From positions 168,929 to 232,928 of the forward strand of contig NZ_RZJR01000008.1 of the NCBI RefSeq assembly GCF_003990975.1: a stretch of DNA of 64,000 nucleotides, given 5' to 3'. Under the pieces are notes generated by a model that did not search any database, was not told where the DNA came from, and saw only the letters and a program-made list of their open reading frames with translations. Source of the stretch: Cohnella sp. AR92. GTDB lineage: Bacteria; Bacillota; Bacilli; Paenibacillales; Paenibacillaceae. A program made the position numbers and the translations under genes. This document shows positions 24,359 through 34,186 of the stretch, piece after piece; position 1 is the stretch's first letter; every line of letters starts with the position of its first letter.

Positions 24359-25513
24359 TTATTTGATCGAGCCTGCCTCGCGGCGAGCCCAGGCGTCCGT
24401 CTCGAGAATCGTGCCGAGATCGGGCAGCGCGATCGCCGAAGCCGCGTGCTTCTCCAGAACCTTCTCGATAATGGACTCAATCGAGAGGAAAGAGATTTCG
24501 CCGCGCAGGAAGCGCGCGACCGCCGCTTCGTTGGCCGCATTGAACGCCGTTGTCGTCGTTCCGCCCGCGCGTCCGGCCTCGTAGGCCATTCGAAGGCATG
24601 GATAACGGGCAAAGTCCATCTCGCGAAAATGAAGGGTGCCTGCCTTGATCAAGTCCAGAGGAGCGGCTGGGGACGGACGACGTTCCGGATACGTGAGCGC
24701 ATATTGGATCGGCACGCGCATATCCGGGTTGCCGAGCTGAGCGATAACGCTTGTATCGGCGAACTCGACCATCGAGTGGACGATGCTCTCGGGATGAAGG
24801 ACGACGTCAATCCGATTGTAAGGCAGGCCGAACAGCCAGTGAGCTTCGATCACTTCTAGACCCTTGTTTACCATCGTCGCCGAATCGATCGTTATCTTGG
24901 CGCCCATCGACCAGTTGGGATGCTTCAGGGCGTCCTCGACCGTGACGCCGACAAGCTCTTCTCTCGAGCGGTCGCGGAAGCTGCCTCCGGAAGCGGTAAT
25001 GAGCAGCCGCTTGATCGCTTTGCTATCTTCGCCGTTCAAGCATTGGAAGATAGCCGAGTGCTCGCTGTCGATCGGGAGCAGAGGCACGCCCTTCTCCTTC
25101 GCGCGTTTCGTTACGATATGGCCGGCCGTGACGAGCGTTTCCTTGTTCGCCAAGCCGATGGCCGCTCCGGCGTCGATCGCCGCCAGCGTCGAGCGCAAGC
25201 CCAGCGATCCTACCAGAGCGCAAACGACGTAATCCGCTCCGCTGCCCGACGAGACCTCGGTAAGCCCTTCTTCTCCGACGAGCAGCTTCGTTCCGGGCGG
25301 TAGCTGCCCGCGCAGCTTCTCCGCCGTCTCTTCGGAAGCGACCGATACGACTCGCGGTCGGAATCGATGGGCTTGCTCCAGCAGCAAGTCTCCGTTGGCT
25401 CCCGCCGCCAGCGCGACGACTTCATACGACTCGGGGTCCCTCGACACGACATCCAGCGTCTGCGTTCCGATCGACCCCGTGCTGCCCAGTACGGCAATTT
25501 TTCTAGTCGGCAT
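24359..25513 (-). CDS. dxr: 1-deoxy-D-xylulose 5-phosphate reductoisomerase
   Basis: 384 residues. It converts DXP to 2-C-methyl-D-erythritol 4-phosphate, the committed step of the non-mevalonate isoprenoid pathway. The NADPH loop is [13 protein letters not shown] at residues 10-22. Metal and substrate motifs are [22 protein letters not shown] and [28 protein letters not shown]. Its product pathway feeds UppS two genes upstream. The locus order cdsA-dxr-rseP is canonical. Confidence 0.97.
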   Translation of the reverse strand: MPTRKIAVLGSTGSIGTQTLDVVSRDPESYEVVALAAGANGDLLLEQAHRFRPRVVSVASEETAEKLRGQLPPGTKLLVGEEGLTEVSSGSGADYVVCALVGSLGLRSTLAAIDAGAAIGLANKETLVTAGHIVTKRAKEKGVPLLPIDSEHSAIFQCLNGEDSKAIKRLLITASGGSFRDRSREELVGVTVEDALKHPNWSMGAKITIDSATMVNKGLEVIEAHWLFGLPYNRIDVVLHPESIVHSMVEFADTSVIAQLGNPDMRVPIQYALTYPERRPSPAAPLDLIKAGTLHFREMDFARYPCLRMAYEAGRAGGTTTTAFNAANEAAVARFLRGEISFLSIESIIEKVLEKHAASAIALPDLGTILETDAWARREAGSIK

Positions 25514-25552
25514 CTTCGTCCTCCATGAAGTTAAAGAAATGCGTGATCTCCG

Positions 25553-26344
25553 TCAGTGCGGCAGCAGGCCGAGAAAATGAACGAATGGGAACACGATGAG
25601 CCAGCTGTCGGTCCGGTCAAGGGCGCCGCCGTGCCCGGGCATCAGATTGCCCGAATCCTTCACGCCGCGCAGCCGCTTGTAAGCCGACTGAATCAGATCG
25701 CCAAGCGTGCCCGCGACGGCCGCGGCGAGAGCGATTCCGATCGCCTGCCAGAAGTGAATCCAATTCGGATGAATAAAGTAGAAGACGATAGCCACGATGA
25801 CGGAGATCACGAGTCCTCCGATCGCTCCCTCCACCGTCTTGTTGGGGCTGATCGCGGGCCATAGCTTCGTCTTCCCGATAGCTCGTCCGACGAAATAAGC
25901 TCCCGCGTCCGAGGCCCAGATGCAGAAGAAGGTCAGCAGCGTCCAGAAGACGCCATGCTCCAGGTCGCGCGTAACGACCATGTAACGGAATCCGATTCCT
26001 ATGTAGAACGCCCCGAGGAACAGCAGGCTGGCGTGTTCGAGGTGAACGCGATTCTTGCTGAAGACGGTCGCCGTCAGGAGCAGGAACATGAGCAGCCAGG
26101 TACAGCTCTCGATCGATACCGGCTCCCATCCGAAAGGCATAACCGGAATGGAGAGCAGAAGAACGCCCGCATAACCCGCGAGAACGTCCCACCGAAACGA
26201 GGGGAACTGATTCAGCTTTACGTATTCCCGATACCCGACAAGAGCGACAATCGAAAGAAAGGCGGAATAATACCCGCCCCCTAGGAAAATGACTCCGAGA
26301 AAGATAAGTCCCGCCACAATACCGGATATCAAACGCTGTATCAT
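25553..26344 (-). CDS. cdsA: Phosphatidate cytidylyltransferase CdsA
   Basis: 263 residues with about eight hydrophobic helices. It makes CDP-diacylglycerol from CTP and phosphatidate for membrane phospholipid synthesis. The CDS signature is present near the C-terminus: DLIQSAYKRLRGVKDSG, LMPGHGGALDRTDS. An upstream conserved block, SDAGAYFVGRAIGKTKLWP and SPNKTVEGAIGG, is also there. It lies 3 bases after uppS. Confidence 0.96.
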   Translation of the reverse strand: MIQRLISGIVAGLIFLGVIFLGGGYYSAFLSIVALVGYREYVKLNQFPSFRWDVLAGYAGVLLLSIPVMPFGWEPVSIESCTWLLMFLLLTATVFSKNRVHLEHASLLFLGAFYIGIGFRYMVVTRDLEHGVFWTLLTFFCIWASDAGAYFVGRAIGKTKLWPAISPNKTVEGAIGGLVISVIVAIVFYFIHPNWIHFWQAIGIALAAAVAGTLGDLIQSAYKRLRGVKDSGNLMPGHGGALDRTDSWLIVFPFVHFLGLLPH

Positions 26345-26347
26345 CGA

Positions 26348-27151
26348 TTACAGCCCCCCGTAGCGCCTAGCCCTGCGTTGGTACTCGCAGATCGCATCAT
26401 TCAAATGTTGTTCGTTAAACTCAGGCCAGTAGATATCGGTAAACCAGAATTCGCTGTAAGCCAGCTGCCACAGCATGAAGTTCGACAGACGCAGTTCGCC
26501 GCTTGTGCGAATAAGCAGGTCCGGATCAGGCAGATCGCTGCTTAGAAGATTCGACTCGAACAGCTTCTCGTCGATGGAATCCGGGTCTAATTCACCGTTC
26601 GCTGTCTGCTTGGCAAGCTTGCGTGCCGCCTCCACCATCTCGAGCCGGCTTCCGTAATTAAGAGCAAAATTAAGCACAAGTCCCGTATTCCCGGCGGTCT
26701 TGCGAACGGCTTCTTCGATGGCTGCCAGCGTAAAATCCGGCAGAAGATTCTCGATTCCCATCATTCTTACCTGGACGTTGTTCGCAATGAGCTCATCCAA
26801 TTCGAGAGATAGAAATTCCTGCGGCAGCTTCATTAGAAAATCAACTTCGGCTTTAGGGCGCTTCCAATTCTCTGTAGAAAAGGCGTATAAGGTCAGATAT
26901 CGGACTCCAAGCCGATCCGCTTCCTTGGTGATCCTCTTGATGGCTTTCATTCCGCTGTGGTGGCCCGCAATACGAGGCAGTCCCCTGGCTTTCGCCCAGC
27001 GGCCGTTGCCATCCATGATGATCGCCACATGCCGCGGCACATTCTCTCTCGACCCTTCACCGCTCTGCTCCGTCGCCTTTATCGCGTTCTTCTTATCCTG
27101 TGCCTTGTCACTCTTCAGGCGTTGCGCCCAGCTTCTGAAACGGTTCATCAT
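26348..27151 (-). CDS. uppS: Undecaprenyl diphosphate synthase (cis-prenyltransferase)
   Basis: 267 residues from ATG 27151, 7 bases after AGGGGGT; the open frame extends to 27187 but without a ribosome site. It makes the C55 lipid carrier for cell-wall synthesis. The signature HVAIIMDGNGRWAKARGLPR at about 40-58, followed by GHHSGMKAIK, LTLYAFSTENW, and the C-terminal DLLIRTSGELRLSNFMLWQLAYSE with WPEF, identifies it. The N-terminus is about 35 residues longer than the minimal enzyme and is basic. Confidence 0.96.
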   Translation of the reverse strand: MMNRFRSWAQRLKSDKAQDKKNAIKATEQSGEGSRENVPRHVAIIMDGNGRWAKARGLPRIAGHHSGMKAIKRITKEADRLGVRYLTLYAFSTENWKRPKAEVDFLMKLPQEFLSLELDELIANNVQVRMMGIENLLPDFTLAAIEEAVRKTAGNTGLVLNFALNYGSRLEMVEAARKLAKQTANGELDPDSIDEKLFESNLLSSDLPDPDLLIRTSGELRLSNFMLWQLAYSEFWFTDIYWPEFNEQHLNDAICEYQRRARRYGGL

Positions 27152-27169
27152 GGTCGTACCCCCTGGTCC

Positions 27170-27200
27170 AAGAACAATAAACCCCACCTGACGGAGGGGT
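27170..27200 (-). terminator. Weak terminator or attenuator between frr and uppS
   Basis: Minus strand ACCCCTCC, loop GTCA, GGTGGGGT with one mismatch, followed by TTATTGTTCTT. The U-tract is interrupted, so partial termination within the operon is likely. Confidence 0.5.
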
Positions 27201-27214
27201 CGAAGTAGAAGGCG

Positions 27215-27769
27215 TTACACATCCATAATTTCTTTTTCTTTAGCTGCCAGAATCTTATCGACTTCCGCCGTGTAACGGTCGGTAATCTTCTGCATGTCAT
27301 CCTGATGGCGTCTCGACTCATCCTCGGAGATTTCGCCTTTCTCCTTCTTCTTGATGTCGTCGTTCGCATCGCGTCGAATGTTCCGGATCGCAACCTTGGC
27401 CTCTTCCCCGAACTTCTTCGTGGATTTAACCAGGTCGGCGCGGCGTTCTTCGGTCAGCGGCGGGATGTTCAGGCGAATGATCGTTCCGTCGTTTGCCGGA
27501 GTGAGGCCGACATCGGATTTCAGGATCGCCTTCTCGATAGCGGCAAGCGCCGACTTATCCCAAGGCTGAATGATGATGGTTCGGGAATCCGGCGTATTGA
27601 TCGTGCCGAGCTGATTGACCGGCGTCAACGCTCCGTAGTACTCGGCTTGAACGCGGTCAAGGATAGCCGGGGAAGCACGTCCCGCGCGCAGCGTCGCCAA
27701 ATCGCGCTTCAAAGCTCCAAGCGCTTTCTCCATCCGTTCTTCGGCATTCTTCTTGATCGATTGAGGCAC
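27215..27769 (-). CDS. frr: Ribosome recycling factor
   Basis: 184 residues. RRF with EF-G splits post-termination ribosomes. Conserved segments are [45 protein letters not shown] and the C-terminal [19 protein letters not shown]. It begins one base after the pyrH stop and keeps the universal tsf-pyrH-frr order. Confidence 0.97.
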   Translation of the reverse strand: MPQSIKKNAEERMEKALGALKRDLATLRAGRASPAILDRVQAEYYGALTPVNQLGTINTPDSRTIIIQPWDKSALAAIEKAILKSDVGLTPANDGTIIRLNIPPLTEERRADLVKSTKKFGEEAKVAIRNIRRDANDDIKKKEKGEISEDESRRHQDDMQKITDRYTAEVDKILAAKEKEIMDV

Positions 27770-28549
<780 letters not shown>

Positions 28550-28555
28550 TCATCC

Positions 28556-28581
28556 AAAAAAAGGGAACACGTCGTGTTCCC
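28556..28581 (-). terminator. Rho-independent terminator between tsf and pyrH
   Basis: Minus strand GGGAACAC, loop GAC, GTGTTCCC followed by seven T. It separates rpsB-tsf from pyrH and probably reduces expression of the downstream genes. Confidence 0.85.
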
Positions 28582-28597
28582 TCCGCTTTGTAAAAAC

Positions 28598-29248
28598 TTA
28601 TGCTTTGACTTGAGCCATAACTTCTTCCACGAAGTTGTCTTGCTTCTTCTCGAGGCCTTCGCCCAGTTCGAAGCGTACGAAACGACGGATCGAGATTTGC
28701 TCGCCGATCGTTGCGATCTTCTCGTTCAGCAGCGTTTGGATCGTCTTGTCCGGATCCTTAACGAAGGATTGCTCCAGCAGAACGACTTCTTCGTAGTATT
28801 TGTTGATGCGGCCTTCGACCATCTTGTCGACGATCTTCTCCGGCTTGCCTTCGTTCAGAGCTTGAGCGCGCAGGATTTCGCGTTCCTTCTCGAGATCGGC
28901 AGCGTCCACTTCTTCGCGGCGAACAACCTTCGGAGCTGCTGCAGCGATGTGCATAGCAAGGTCGCGCACGAAATCCTTGAATTGATCGGTCATTGCGACG
29001 AAGTCGGTTTCGCAGTTGACTTCGACGAGAACGCCGATACGGCCGGCGCCATGAATATACGATTCAACGCGGCCTTCGGTTGCAACGCGGTCGCCCTTCT
29101 TAGCGGCTGCCGCAAGGCCCTTCTCGCGAAGGAGCTCGGCTGCCTTCGTGATATCGCCGTTTGCTTCTTCCAGCGCTTTCTTGCAATCCAACATGCCAGC
29201 TCCGGTTCTTTCGCGGAGCGTCTTTACGTCTGCTGCATTAATTGCCAA
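28598..29248 (-). CDS. tsf: Elongation factor Ts, short form
   Basis: EF-Ts is the nucleotide exchange factor of EF-Tu. The start is TTG 29248, 8 bases after AGGAGG, reading [20 protein letters not shown]. The UBA-like N-terminal domain is followed by [22 protein letters not shown]. The 216-residue product is shorter than the ~293 of B. subtilis and has only one complete core subdomain plus the C-terminal helix region (MAQVKA end). Short EF-Ts is common in Paenibacillaceae and other groups, so this is not a truncation. Confidence 0.96.
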   Translation of the reverse strand: MAINAADVKTLRERTGAGMLDCKKALEEANGDITKAAELLREKGLAAAAKKGDRVATEGRVESYIHGAGRIGVLVEVNCETDFVAMTDQFKDFVRDLAMHIAAAAPKVVRREEVDAADLEKEREILRAQALNEGKPEKIVDKMVEGRINKYYEEVVLLEQSFVKDPDKTIQTLLNEKIATIGEQISIRRFVRFELGEGLEKKQDNFVEEVMAQVKA

Positions 29249-29308
29249 CTGAATAACCTCCTGTTTATGGCCGCACCCTATGGCTCGCGGACAGTTCGAA
29301 TTTGGTCT

Positions 29309-29349
29309 TAAAAAAGGGCGGTGAGAAGGTTCTCTTCTGACCACCCTTT
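29309..29349 (-). terminator. Terminator/attenuator between rpsB and tsf
   Basis: Minus strand AAAGGGTGGTCAGAAG pairs with CTTCTCACCGCCCTTT (one mismatch, one G-U) around AGAAC, then six T in all. It is a long, stable hairpin within the operon. Confidence 0.85.
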
Positions 29350-29373
29350 GCTTGATTTGCTGATTGGCGTCTC

Positions 29374-30072
29374 TTAAACCGTCGCTTCTTCGCCTTGACG
29401 CGATTCAACGATGGCGTCAGCCATTTTGGACGTCAACAGCTTCACGGCGCGGATGGCGTCGTCGTTGCCTGGAATGACGTAGTCGATCTCGTCCGGGTCG
29501 CAGTTCGTGTCGACGATGCCGACAATCGGGATACCCAGCTTGCGAGCTTCCGCTACCGCGATACGCTCCTTGCGAGGGTCGATGATGAACAGGGCGTCCG
29601 GAAGCTTGCGCATATTCTTGATGCCGCCGAGGAACTTCTCGAGGCGATCCTTTTCTTTGCGGAGCAAGATAACTTCCTTCTTAGGAAGAACTTCGAACGT
29701 GCCGTCTTCTTCCCACTTCGTCAGCTGGTGCAAACGATCCGTACGCTTCTGAATCGTGGAGAAGTTCGTCAGCGTACCGCCGAGCCAACGTTGGTTGATG
29801 TAGTACTGGCCGCTGCGCTCAGCTTCTTCCTTAACGGAATCTTGAGCTTGCTTCTTCGTGCCGACGAACAGCATCGTTCCGCCTTGCTCAGCGAGCTGGC
29901 GAACGAAGTTGTAAGCTTCGTCGACTTTCTTGACCGTCTTTTGCAGGTCGATAATGTAAATGCCGTTACGTTCAGTAAAGATGTACTTGTCCATCTTAGG
30001 GTTCCAACGACGGGTTTGGTGACCGAAGTGTACCCCAGCTTCGAGAAGCTGCTTCATGGAGATTACTGCCAT
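29374..30072 (-). CDS. rpsB: 30S ribosomal protein S2
   Basis: 232 residues. Typical start [27 protein letters not shown], then [31 protein letters not shown] and the [24 protein letters not shown] block. It is the first gene of rpsB-tsf. The ribosome site GGAGGTGCAGTAACAG precedes an ATG, and an independent promoter lies upstream. Confidence 0.98.
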   Translation of the reverse strand: MAVISMKQLLEAGVHFGHQTRRWNPKMDKYIFTERNGIYIIDLQKTVKKVDEAYNFVRQLAEQGGTMLFVGTKKQAQDSVKEEAERSGQYYINQRWLGGTLTNFSTIQKRTDRLHQLTKWEEDGTFEVLPKKEVILLRKEKDRLEKFLGGIKNMRKLPDALFIIDPRKERIAVAEARKLGIPIVGIVDTNCDPDEIDYVIPGNDDAIRAVKLLTSKMADAIVESRQGEEATV

Positions 30073-30204
30073 CTGTTACTGCACCTCCTGAGTGGTTTTT
30101 TTGTAGGTGAATCCCTCCGCCATTCGCGCCTTCCGCCGGAACTCCTCGAATGAGAAGCACCGCCGACGAAATTGAACGGCGTGCGTTTTTTCACACCGGG
30201 GAAT

Positions 30205-30233
30205 ACTATATCATAACTACCAACTCTTCGCAA
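30205..30233 (-). promoter_or_regulatory. Predicted sigma-A promoter of rpsB-tsf
   Basis: Minus strand TTGCGA, 17 bases, TATAGT (five of six -10 bases). The ~125-base leader that follows starts with a hairpin, CGGTGTG/CACGCCG, compatible with autoregulation by S2. That role is inferred only from general knowledge of ribosomal protein leaders. Confidence 0.6.
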
Positions 30234-30279
30234 TGGCTCTATGCCAATTTCGTTAGGAAAAAATGGAGAACGCTTGCTC

Positions 30280-30894
30280 TCAATACTTGGCGCGGGTAAT
30301 CTCGTTGATGATCTCCTGGAAGGAAGGCTTTCCGACAAAGGTGCTCGTTCCGACGCGCAGCTTGCCGCTGTACGGCTTCGCTTGCTTGACGAATCGGTCC
30401 TTGTCCTCGATAAGCCCCAGCTCCTGAAGGCCTGTCGCGACCTCGACGAGGCTGGCGTTGTTGCGGATATAGAACGAATACGTGTGCTCTTCCTTAGCGG
30501 GAGTCGGACCGGCTTCCGCATCTTTCGAAGATTCGGCCGCGCCGGCATTCCCGGTCGCCGGGCTATCCTTGCCGCCTTGATTATCCTGACTGCCTTGATT
30601 AGCTTCGCTGCCTTGATGATCTTGGCTATCGGCGTCCTTGCTTGCCGACTTCTCCTCTTCGGCCTTCCGCACGGCGGCATCCAGCTCTTCCTGGGAATAG
30701 GTCTTCGCCGTGCTGTCGACTAGCGCGAACCCCTGAGCTTTGGCTTCCTGCTTAAGCTCCTCTGCGGTCAAGGAGGCTCCGGACAAGCCGAAGGAGGACG
30801 AGCCCTTCTCCGCAGCTTGGATCAACTGCAGCATCGACGCGCCGAGCATGAGTCCAAGACCAAGTCCAATTAGCAATCCCCGACGTTTAAACAC
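30280..30894 (-). CDS. Membrane-anchored protein with MltG-like C-terminal domain
   Basis: 204 residues. An N-terminal membrane helix (RRGLLIGLGLGLMLGASML) anchors an extracellular protein. A charged, low-complexity S/G/N/D/K spacer (about 85-130) precedes a C-terminal ~65-residue domain, YSFYIRNNASLVEVATGLQELGLI and KLRVGTSTFVGKPSFQEIINEI, which looks like the LysM-like part of YceG/MltG. The catalytic transglycosylase portion is absent, so it is not expected to cut peptidoglycan. It overlaps the swrB-like gene by 8 bases and may be co-expressed with motility genes. Confidence 0.75.
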   Translation of the reverse strand: MFKRRGLLIGLGLGLMLGASMLQLIQAAEKGSSSFGLSGASLTAEELKQEAKAQGFALVDSTAKTYSQEELDAAVRKAEEEKSASKDADSQDHQGSEANQGSQDNQGGKDSPATGNAGAAESSKDAEAGPTPAKEEHTYSFYIRNNASLVEVATGLQELGLIEDKDRFVKQAKPYSGKLRVGTSTFVGKPSFQEIINEITRAKY

Positions 30895-31564
30895 GCTGAT
30901 TATCCTCCCGTCTGGCCAATTGCAATATCAACTGGATCTCGCCCTTGTTCATATTCATTTCTCTGGCGATCTGTTCGATGGAACGGCCTCTCTCATACAA
31001 CTCGAGAAGCGTGGAATAACGCGACTTGATGGTTAACGAGGCGGTAGGCGCCGCCTCTTCCCGCGCCGCCTCGGTTCTTGCGTCTCCTGTCTTCTCAAGC
31101 ATGGAAGAGAAGATCTCCCCGGCGTTGACCGGTTCGTCTAATGGCTCGTCTAACGGCTCGGATTCCGCGGCTTCCGCCATTCCTGCCGTCGCCTGAACGC
31201 TCGCTTCCGCCATTCCTGCCGTCGCCTGAACGCTCGCTTGCGCGATCTGGTATGCCGCCGACTGCCGCTCGCCGCCTTCCCCCCGCTCCGACCATTCGGA
31301 CATTTGTCTCTCCATCTCGCGAATCCGGCGGCTCAGCTTATCGACCGTGTCGTCCTGCTCTCTCTTGAATGCCGTAACGGCTTCGATCAGCTCGCGATTC
31401 TCCGCTTCGAGATCCTCAAGCAGCCGATCATAGGCCGCTTCTCCTTGCAAGCCTGCCGGCTCCGTCTTGCCGCTTCCCCCGCTCTTCGGAATCATCAGGC
31501 CGTAACCGGCTATCGCGGCTCCCGTAATGACGATACTAATCCAAGGCTCCATCGGGCCCGCCAC
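30887..31564 (-). CDS. swrB: SwrB/YlxL-like protein (DUF6115)
   Basis: 225 residues. One N-terminal membrane helix (WISIVITGAAIAGYGLMI), a coiled coil at about 40-95 (LLEDLEAENRELIEAV, RIREMERQM), a low-complexity acidic middle, and a C-terminal helix-turn-helix-like segment (LLELYERGRSIEQIAREMNM NKGEIQLIL). This arrangement and the position between sigD and rpsB match B. subtilis SwrB, which promotes flagellar assembly and export-gate activation. The symbol is given by synteny and architecture; sequence identity could not be measured. Confidence 0.7.
   Translation of the reverse strand: MAGPMEPWISIVITGAAIAGYGLMIPKSGGSGKTEPAGLQGEAAYDRLLEDLEAENRELIEAVTAFKREQDDTVDKLSRRIREMERQMSEWSERGEGGERQSAAYQIAQASVQATAGMAEASVQATAGMAEAAESEPLDEPLDEPVNAGEIFSSMLEKTGDARTEAAREEAAPTASLTIKSRYSTLLELYERGRSIEQIAREMNMNKGEIQLILQLARREDNQRV
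31171..31236. repeat. Perfect 33-bp tandem duplication in the swrB-like gene
   Basis: 31171-31203 and 31204-31236 are identical and encode two copies of an 11-residue unit, ASVQATAGMAE. A shorter 12-bp repeat (EPLD twice) lies next to it at about 31125-31160. Both are in the linker between coiled coil and C-terminal domain. Confidence 0.93.
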
Positions 31565-31582
31565 CTTCCTTCCGAGGCCTCA

Positions 31583-31900
31583 TTATAACGAAATATCCAG
31601 ATGCTTGCCTTTGAAGGGATGTTCGGACATACGCTCCGTTCCCTCCTGCTCCTTAGAGCTCCGCTTCTTCCGGTTCGATGAGGACTGCTGTCTTTCTTTG
31701 GGTTCTTTGTCCGAGATGGAACGTTTCGAAGCGCCCTCCGTCTTCGTGTTGCTCTGAGCCTGCTTCTCCGCCTGCTTGACCGCTTGCTGCCCGAGCGCGG
31801 CCTGCTCCATCGCGGGGCGCTGCTGTTGCTGCTGCTGCAGCGGGGACAGCTCGATCGTGCGCGGCATGGAAACTTGCAAATCCAACGGTTTATAGGACAT
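31583..31900 (-). CDS. Small Q- and K-rich hydrophilic protein, unknown function
   Basis: 105 residues with no membrane segment or signal peptide. A poly-Q tract (about 22-27) and a Q/A/K/S-rich disordered centre separate an N-terminal LDLQVSMPRTIELSP from a C-terminal HPFKGKHLDISL; these two ends look like the constrained parts. It lies between the DUF342 gene and the swrB-like gene, in the same direction and close spacing, so co-expression with motility genes is probable. I do not recognise a function. Confidence 0.65.
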   Translation of the reverse strand: MSYKPLDLQVSMPRTIELSPLQQQQQQRPAMEQAALGQQAVKQAEKQAQSNTKTEGASKRSISDKEPKERQQSSSNRKKRSSKEQEGTERMSEHPFKGKHLDISL

Positions 31901-31946
31901 GGCTCCGCACCTGCTTTCTATATAAGAGGTGAGTTTCCGCTCTTAA

Positions 31947-33359
31947 TCAGACGTACGGAACGGGCACGATCTCCCCGTCGACGAAACGGTAAGACACTCG
32001 CTGAACGCCGTCTTTGATGAATCTGGTGTAGCGTCCGATCATGATCTTGGTTCCTCCGAAGATCGTATGAACGGCGTCCACTCGTGCGGTTGACGTATCT
32101 TCCAGCGCCTTCTCGATCTCCAGGATTTTCTCTTTGGCGGTCTGCAGCTCTTCCGCGGTCTGCTTGCGGGTAGCGGTCAGCTGCAAGCGCATCGTGATTC
32201 TCTGCGGGGGAAGCTGGCCGGCGGCGGCAAGCTGATTCAGCATTCCGAGAGCCTTGTCCGTCTTGTCCAACGAGTCCGTCAACGCGCGAATGACCGCGCG
32301 AAGCTCGTTAAGCTCCTGACGAAGCTCCGGCCTTACGCCGACTTCAATGGAAGTGGCCGTAGACATCGCGTTGCCGATCATGCGCGCGGTAATTTTCTCC
32401 CCAGCCTGCAGCGTGCCTCCGACAATCAGACCTTTGGAACCGAGGCACAGAATCTCCCGTCCGGCCCGCACGTTGGAATGCATGATGCTCTGGCTGACGA
32501 TGACATCCTCGTTCGCCTGAACGATGCCTTCTTGGATAAAGGAGCACTTGACGGACCGTCCGGCTTTGACCAAGCCTTTGTTGTTCCCGATAATTCCTCC
32601 CGAAATCTCGATGGAACCGTCGGATTCCACCTCGGCCCCCTCGATTCCCCCGGTAACGCGAATATCGCCGGAAGCGCGGATCTTGAAGCCGCTGAGAACG
32701 TTGCCGCGAATGACAACGGTTCCGACAAAATCGATATTGCCGATATGATAGTCGACGTCCCCGTTCACTTCGTAAACAGGGAAGACGTTGAGCTTATCCT
32801 TGTCCGTCTTGGTGACGAGACCGTCGATCGCCGCATAGAGGCCCGTCTTCTCGGCGTTCACGACCACGTTCTTGCCCACCTTGAAGTTAGCCTCTTTGCC
32901 GTCCTTCGGCTCGATCACCGCTCCGGTGACGTCCTTGCCGGGCACTCCGGGAACCGGAGGGTAGCGTTCGGCGATCAACTGCCCGGCCTTGACGTTGGCA
33001 AGCTGGGAGACTTCCCGGTAATCGATGCTGCCATCCGAACGTTCGACGGGCTTTCGGCTTGCGCTCTCCTGATCATAGAGCTGCTTGATGAAGCCATCCG
33101 TGCCGTTCTGCGGAGGAGTGCCCTTCGCCACGACGTTCTGGCTGAAGAAGAAATCGCTAGGCTTGGCCGAGATCATGCGGAGAAGATCGTGTTGAATGCC
33201 AAACTTGATTCCGCTGCTCCCCAGAATTCTCTCCAAATCCTGAACGGAAGCTTTGATAGCGCCTTCCACGCGCTTAAAGACGAGGAAAGCCAACATCTTA
33301 TCCTCGGAGAGCTCTACTTTCACGGCGTCATCCAAGTTCGTTATCTGCTCGATGGACAT
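31947..33359 (-). CDS. FapA/DUF342-family polymer-like beta-helix protein
   Basis: 470 residues. The central part (about 170-330) is a right-handed beta-helix-like region with repeated IRGNVLSGFKIRASGDIRV, GIEGAEVESDGSIEISGGI and IVGGTLQAGEKI motifs, as in FapA/DUF342 proteins. A coiled coil follows at about 345-430 and a small C-terminal strand region (GRYTRFIKDGVQRVSYRF) closes it. Such proteins are often found next to flagellar or chemotaxis genes; the biochemical role is unclear. It starts 26 bases after sigD. Confidence 0.88.
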   Translation of the reverse strand: MSIEQITNLDDAVKVELSEDKMLAFLVFKRVEGAIKASVQDLERILGSSGIKFGIQHDLLRMISAKPSDFFFSQNVVAKGTPPQNGTDGFIKQLYDQESASRKPVERSDGSIDYREVSQLANVKAGQLIAERYPPVPGVPGKDVTGAVIEPKDGKEANFKVGKNVVVNAEKTGLYAAIDGLVTKTDKDKLNVFPVYEVNGDVDYHIGNIDFVGTVVIRGNVLSGFKIRASGDIRVTGGIEGAEVESDGSIEISGGIIGNNKGLVKAGRSVKCSFIQEGIVQANEDVIVSQSIMHSNVRAGREILCLGSKGLIVGGTLQAGEKITARMIGNAMSTATSIEVGVRPELRQELNELRAVIRALTDSLDKTDKALGMLNQLAAAGQLPPQRITMRLQLTATRKQTAEELQTAKEKILEIEKALEDTSTARVDAVHTIFGGTKIMIGRYTRFIKDGVQRVSYRFVDGEIVPVPYV

Positions 33360-33384
33360 GATTCGCTCCTCCAGGTAGAAGGTC

Positions 33385-34170
33385 TCATTTGTGCAACAGC
33401 TGTTCTTTTTGCTTCCCTAGTGCCGCTCTCAAACGAAGAATCGCTTTGGAATGCAATTGAGAGATGCGGGAAGGAGACAGAGACATCACTTCGGCAATCT
33501 CGCTTAAGGATAAATCCTCGTAATAGAAAAGGGAGACGACCGTTCTTTCTTTGGGCGTGAGACGGTCGATTCCTTGCATCAACGTTTCTTTCAGGAAGGT
33601 GTCGTGGACTTTGGACTCCGGGTTGACCGCCTTTTCGTCCACGAGCAGGGACAGCCTGGTCTCGGATTCTTCTTCCCGGATCGGATCTTCCAAGGAACAG
33701 ATGGTAGAGACCGCCACCTCCTGAAGCATGTGTTGAAACTCTTTGTTCGATATATTGAGGTAGCTGCACACTTCTTCGTCCGTCGCGGATCTCAGATTCC
33801 TCTGCTCGAGAACGGCATATGCATCTTCCATTTTTTTCGCTTTGTCTCTTACCGAGCGCGGTACCCAATCGCCCTGGCGCAGACCATCGATGATAGAGCC
33901 GCGAATTCGCCAAGACGCGTACGTCTCGAATTGCAGCCCCCTCTGATAGTCGAATTTCTCAATGGCATCGATTAGTCCCATGGCCCCGTTGCTCGCCAAG
34001 TCGTCTTTCGTTACGTTCTTGGGAAGCCCGACGGCCATTCGGCTCGATACGTAATCCACGAGCGGCAAATAATGTTCGATCAGTTGCTTCTTCGCATCCA
34101 GATCCCCATCTTCCTTCCAACTCTTCCAGAACGATTGGTGGGATAGTCGAGAACGTTTATGATCGATCAT
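33385..34170 (-). CDS. sigD: Flagellar/motility sigma factor SigD (FliA/WhiG family)
   Basis: 261 residues with regions 2 to 4. Region 2: YLPLVDYVSSRMAVGLPKNV, LASNGAMGLIDAIEKFDYQRGLQFETYASWRIRGSIIDGLR. Region 3: DWVPRSVRDKAKKMEDAY. Region 4: LTPKERTVVSLFYYEDLSLSEIAEVMSLSPSRISQLHSKAI. It directs transcription of late motility genes (flagellin, mot, autolysins). As in B. subtilis it is near the end of the fla/che operon, so its level depends on transcription of the whole operon. Confidence 0.97.
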   Translation of the reverse strand: MIDHKRSRLSHQSFWKSWKEDGDLDAKKQLIEHYLPLVDYVSSRMAVGLPKNVTKDDLASNGAMGLIDAIEKFDYQRGLQFETYASWRIRGSIIDGLRQGDWVPRSVRDKAKKMEDAYAVLEQRNLRSATDEEVCSYLNISNKEFQHMLQEVAVSTICSLEDPIREEESETRLSLLVDEKAVNPESKVHDTFLKETLMQGIDRLTPKERTVVSLFYYEDLSLSEIAEVMSLSPSRISQLHSKAILRLRAALGKQKEQLLHK

Positions 34171-34186
34171 CTTTGCTTCACCTTCC

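Noticed and set aside
28598..29248. Short tsf as a truncated gene
   Set aside because: Start, stop and C-terminal helix are intact, and ~216-residue EF-Ts is normal in Paenibacillaceae.
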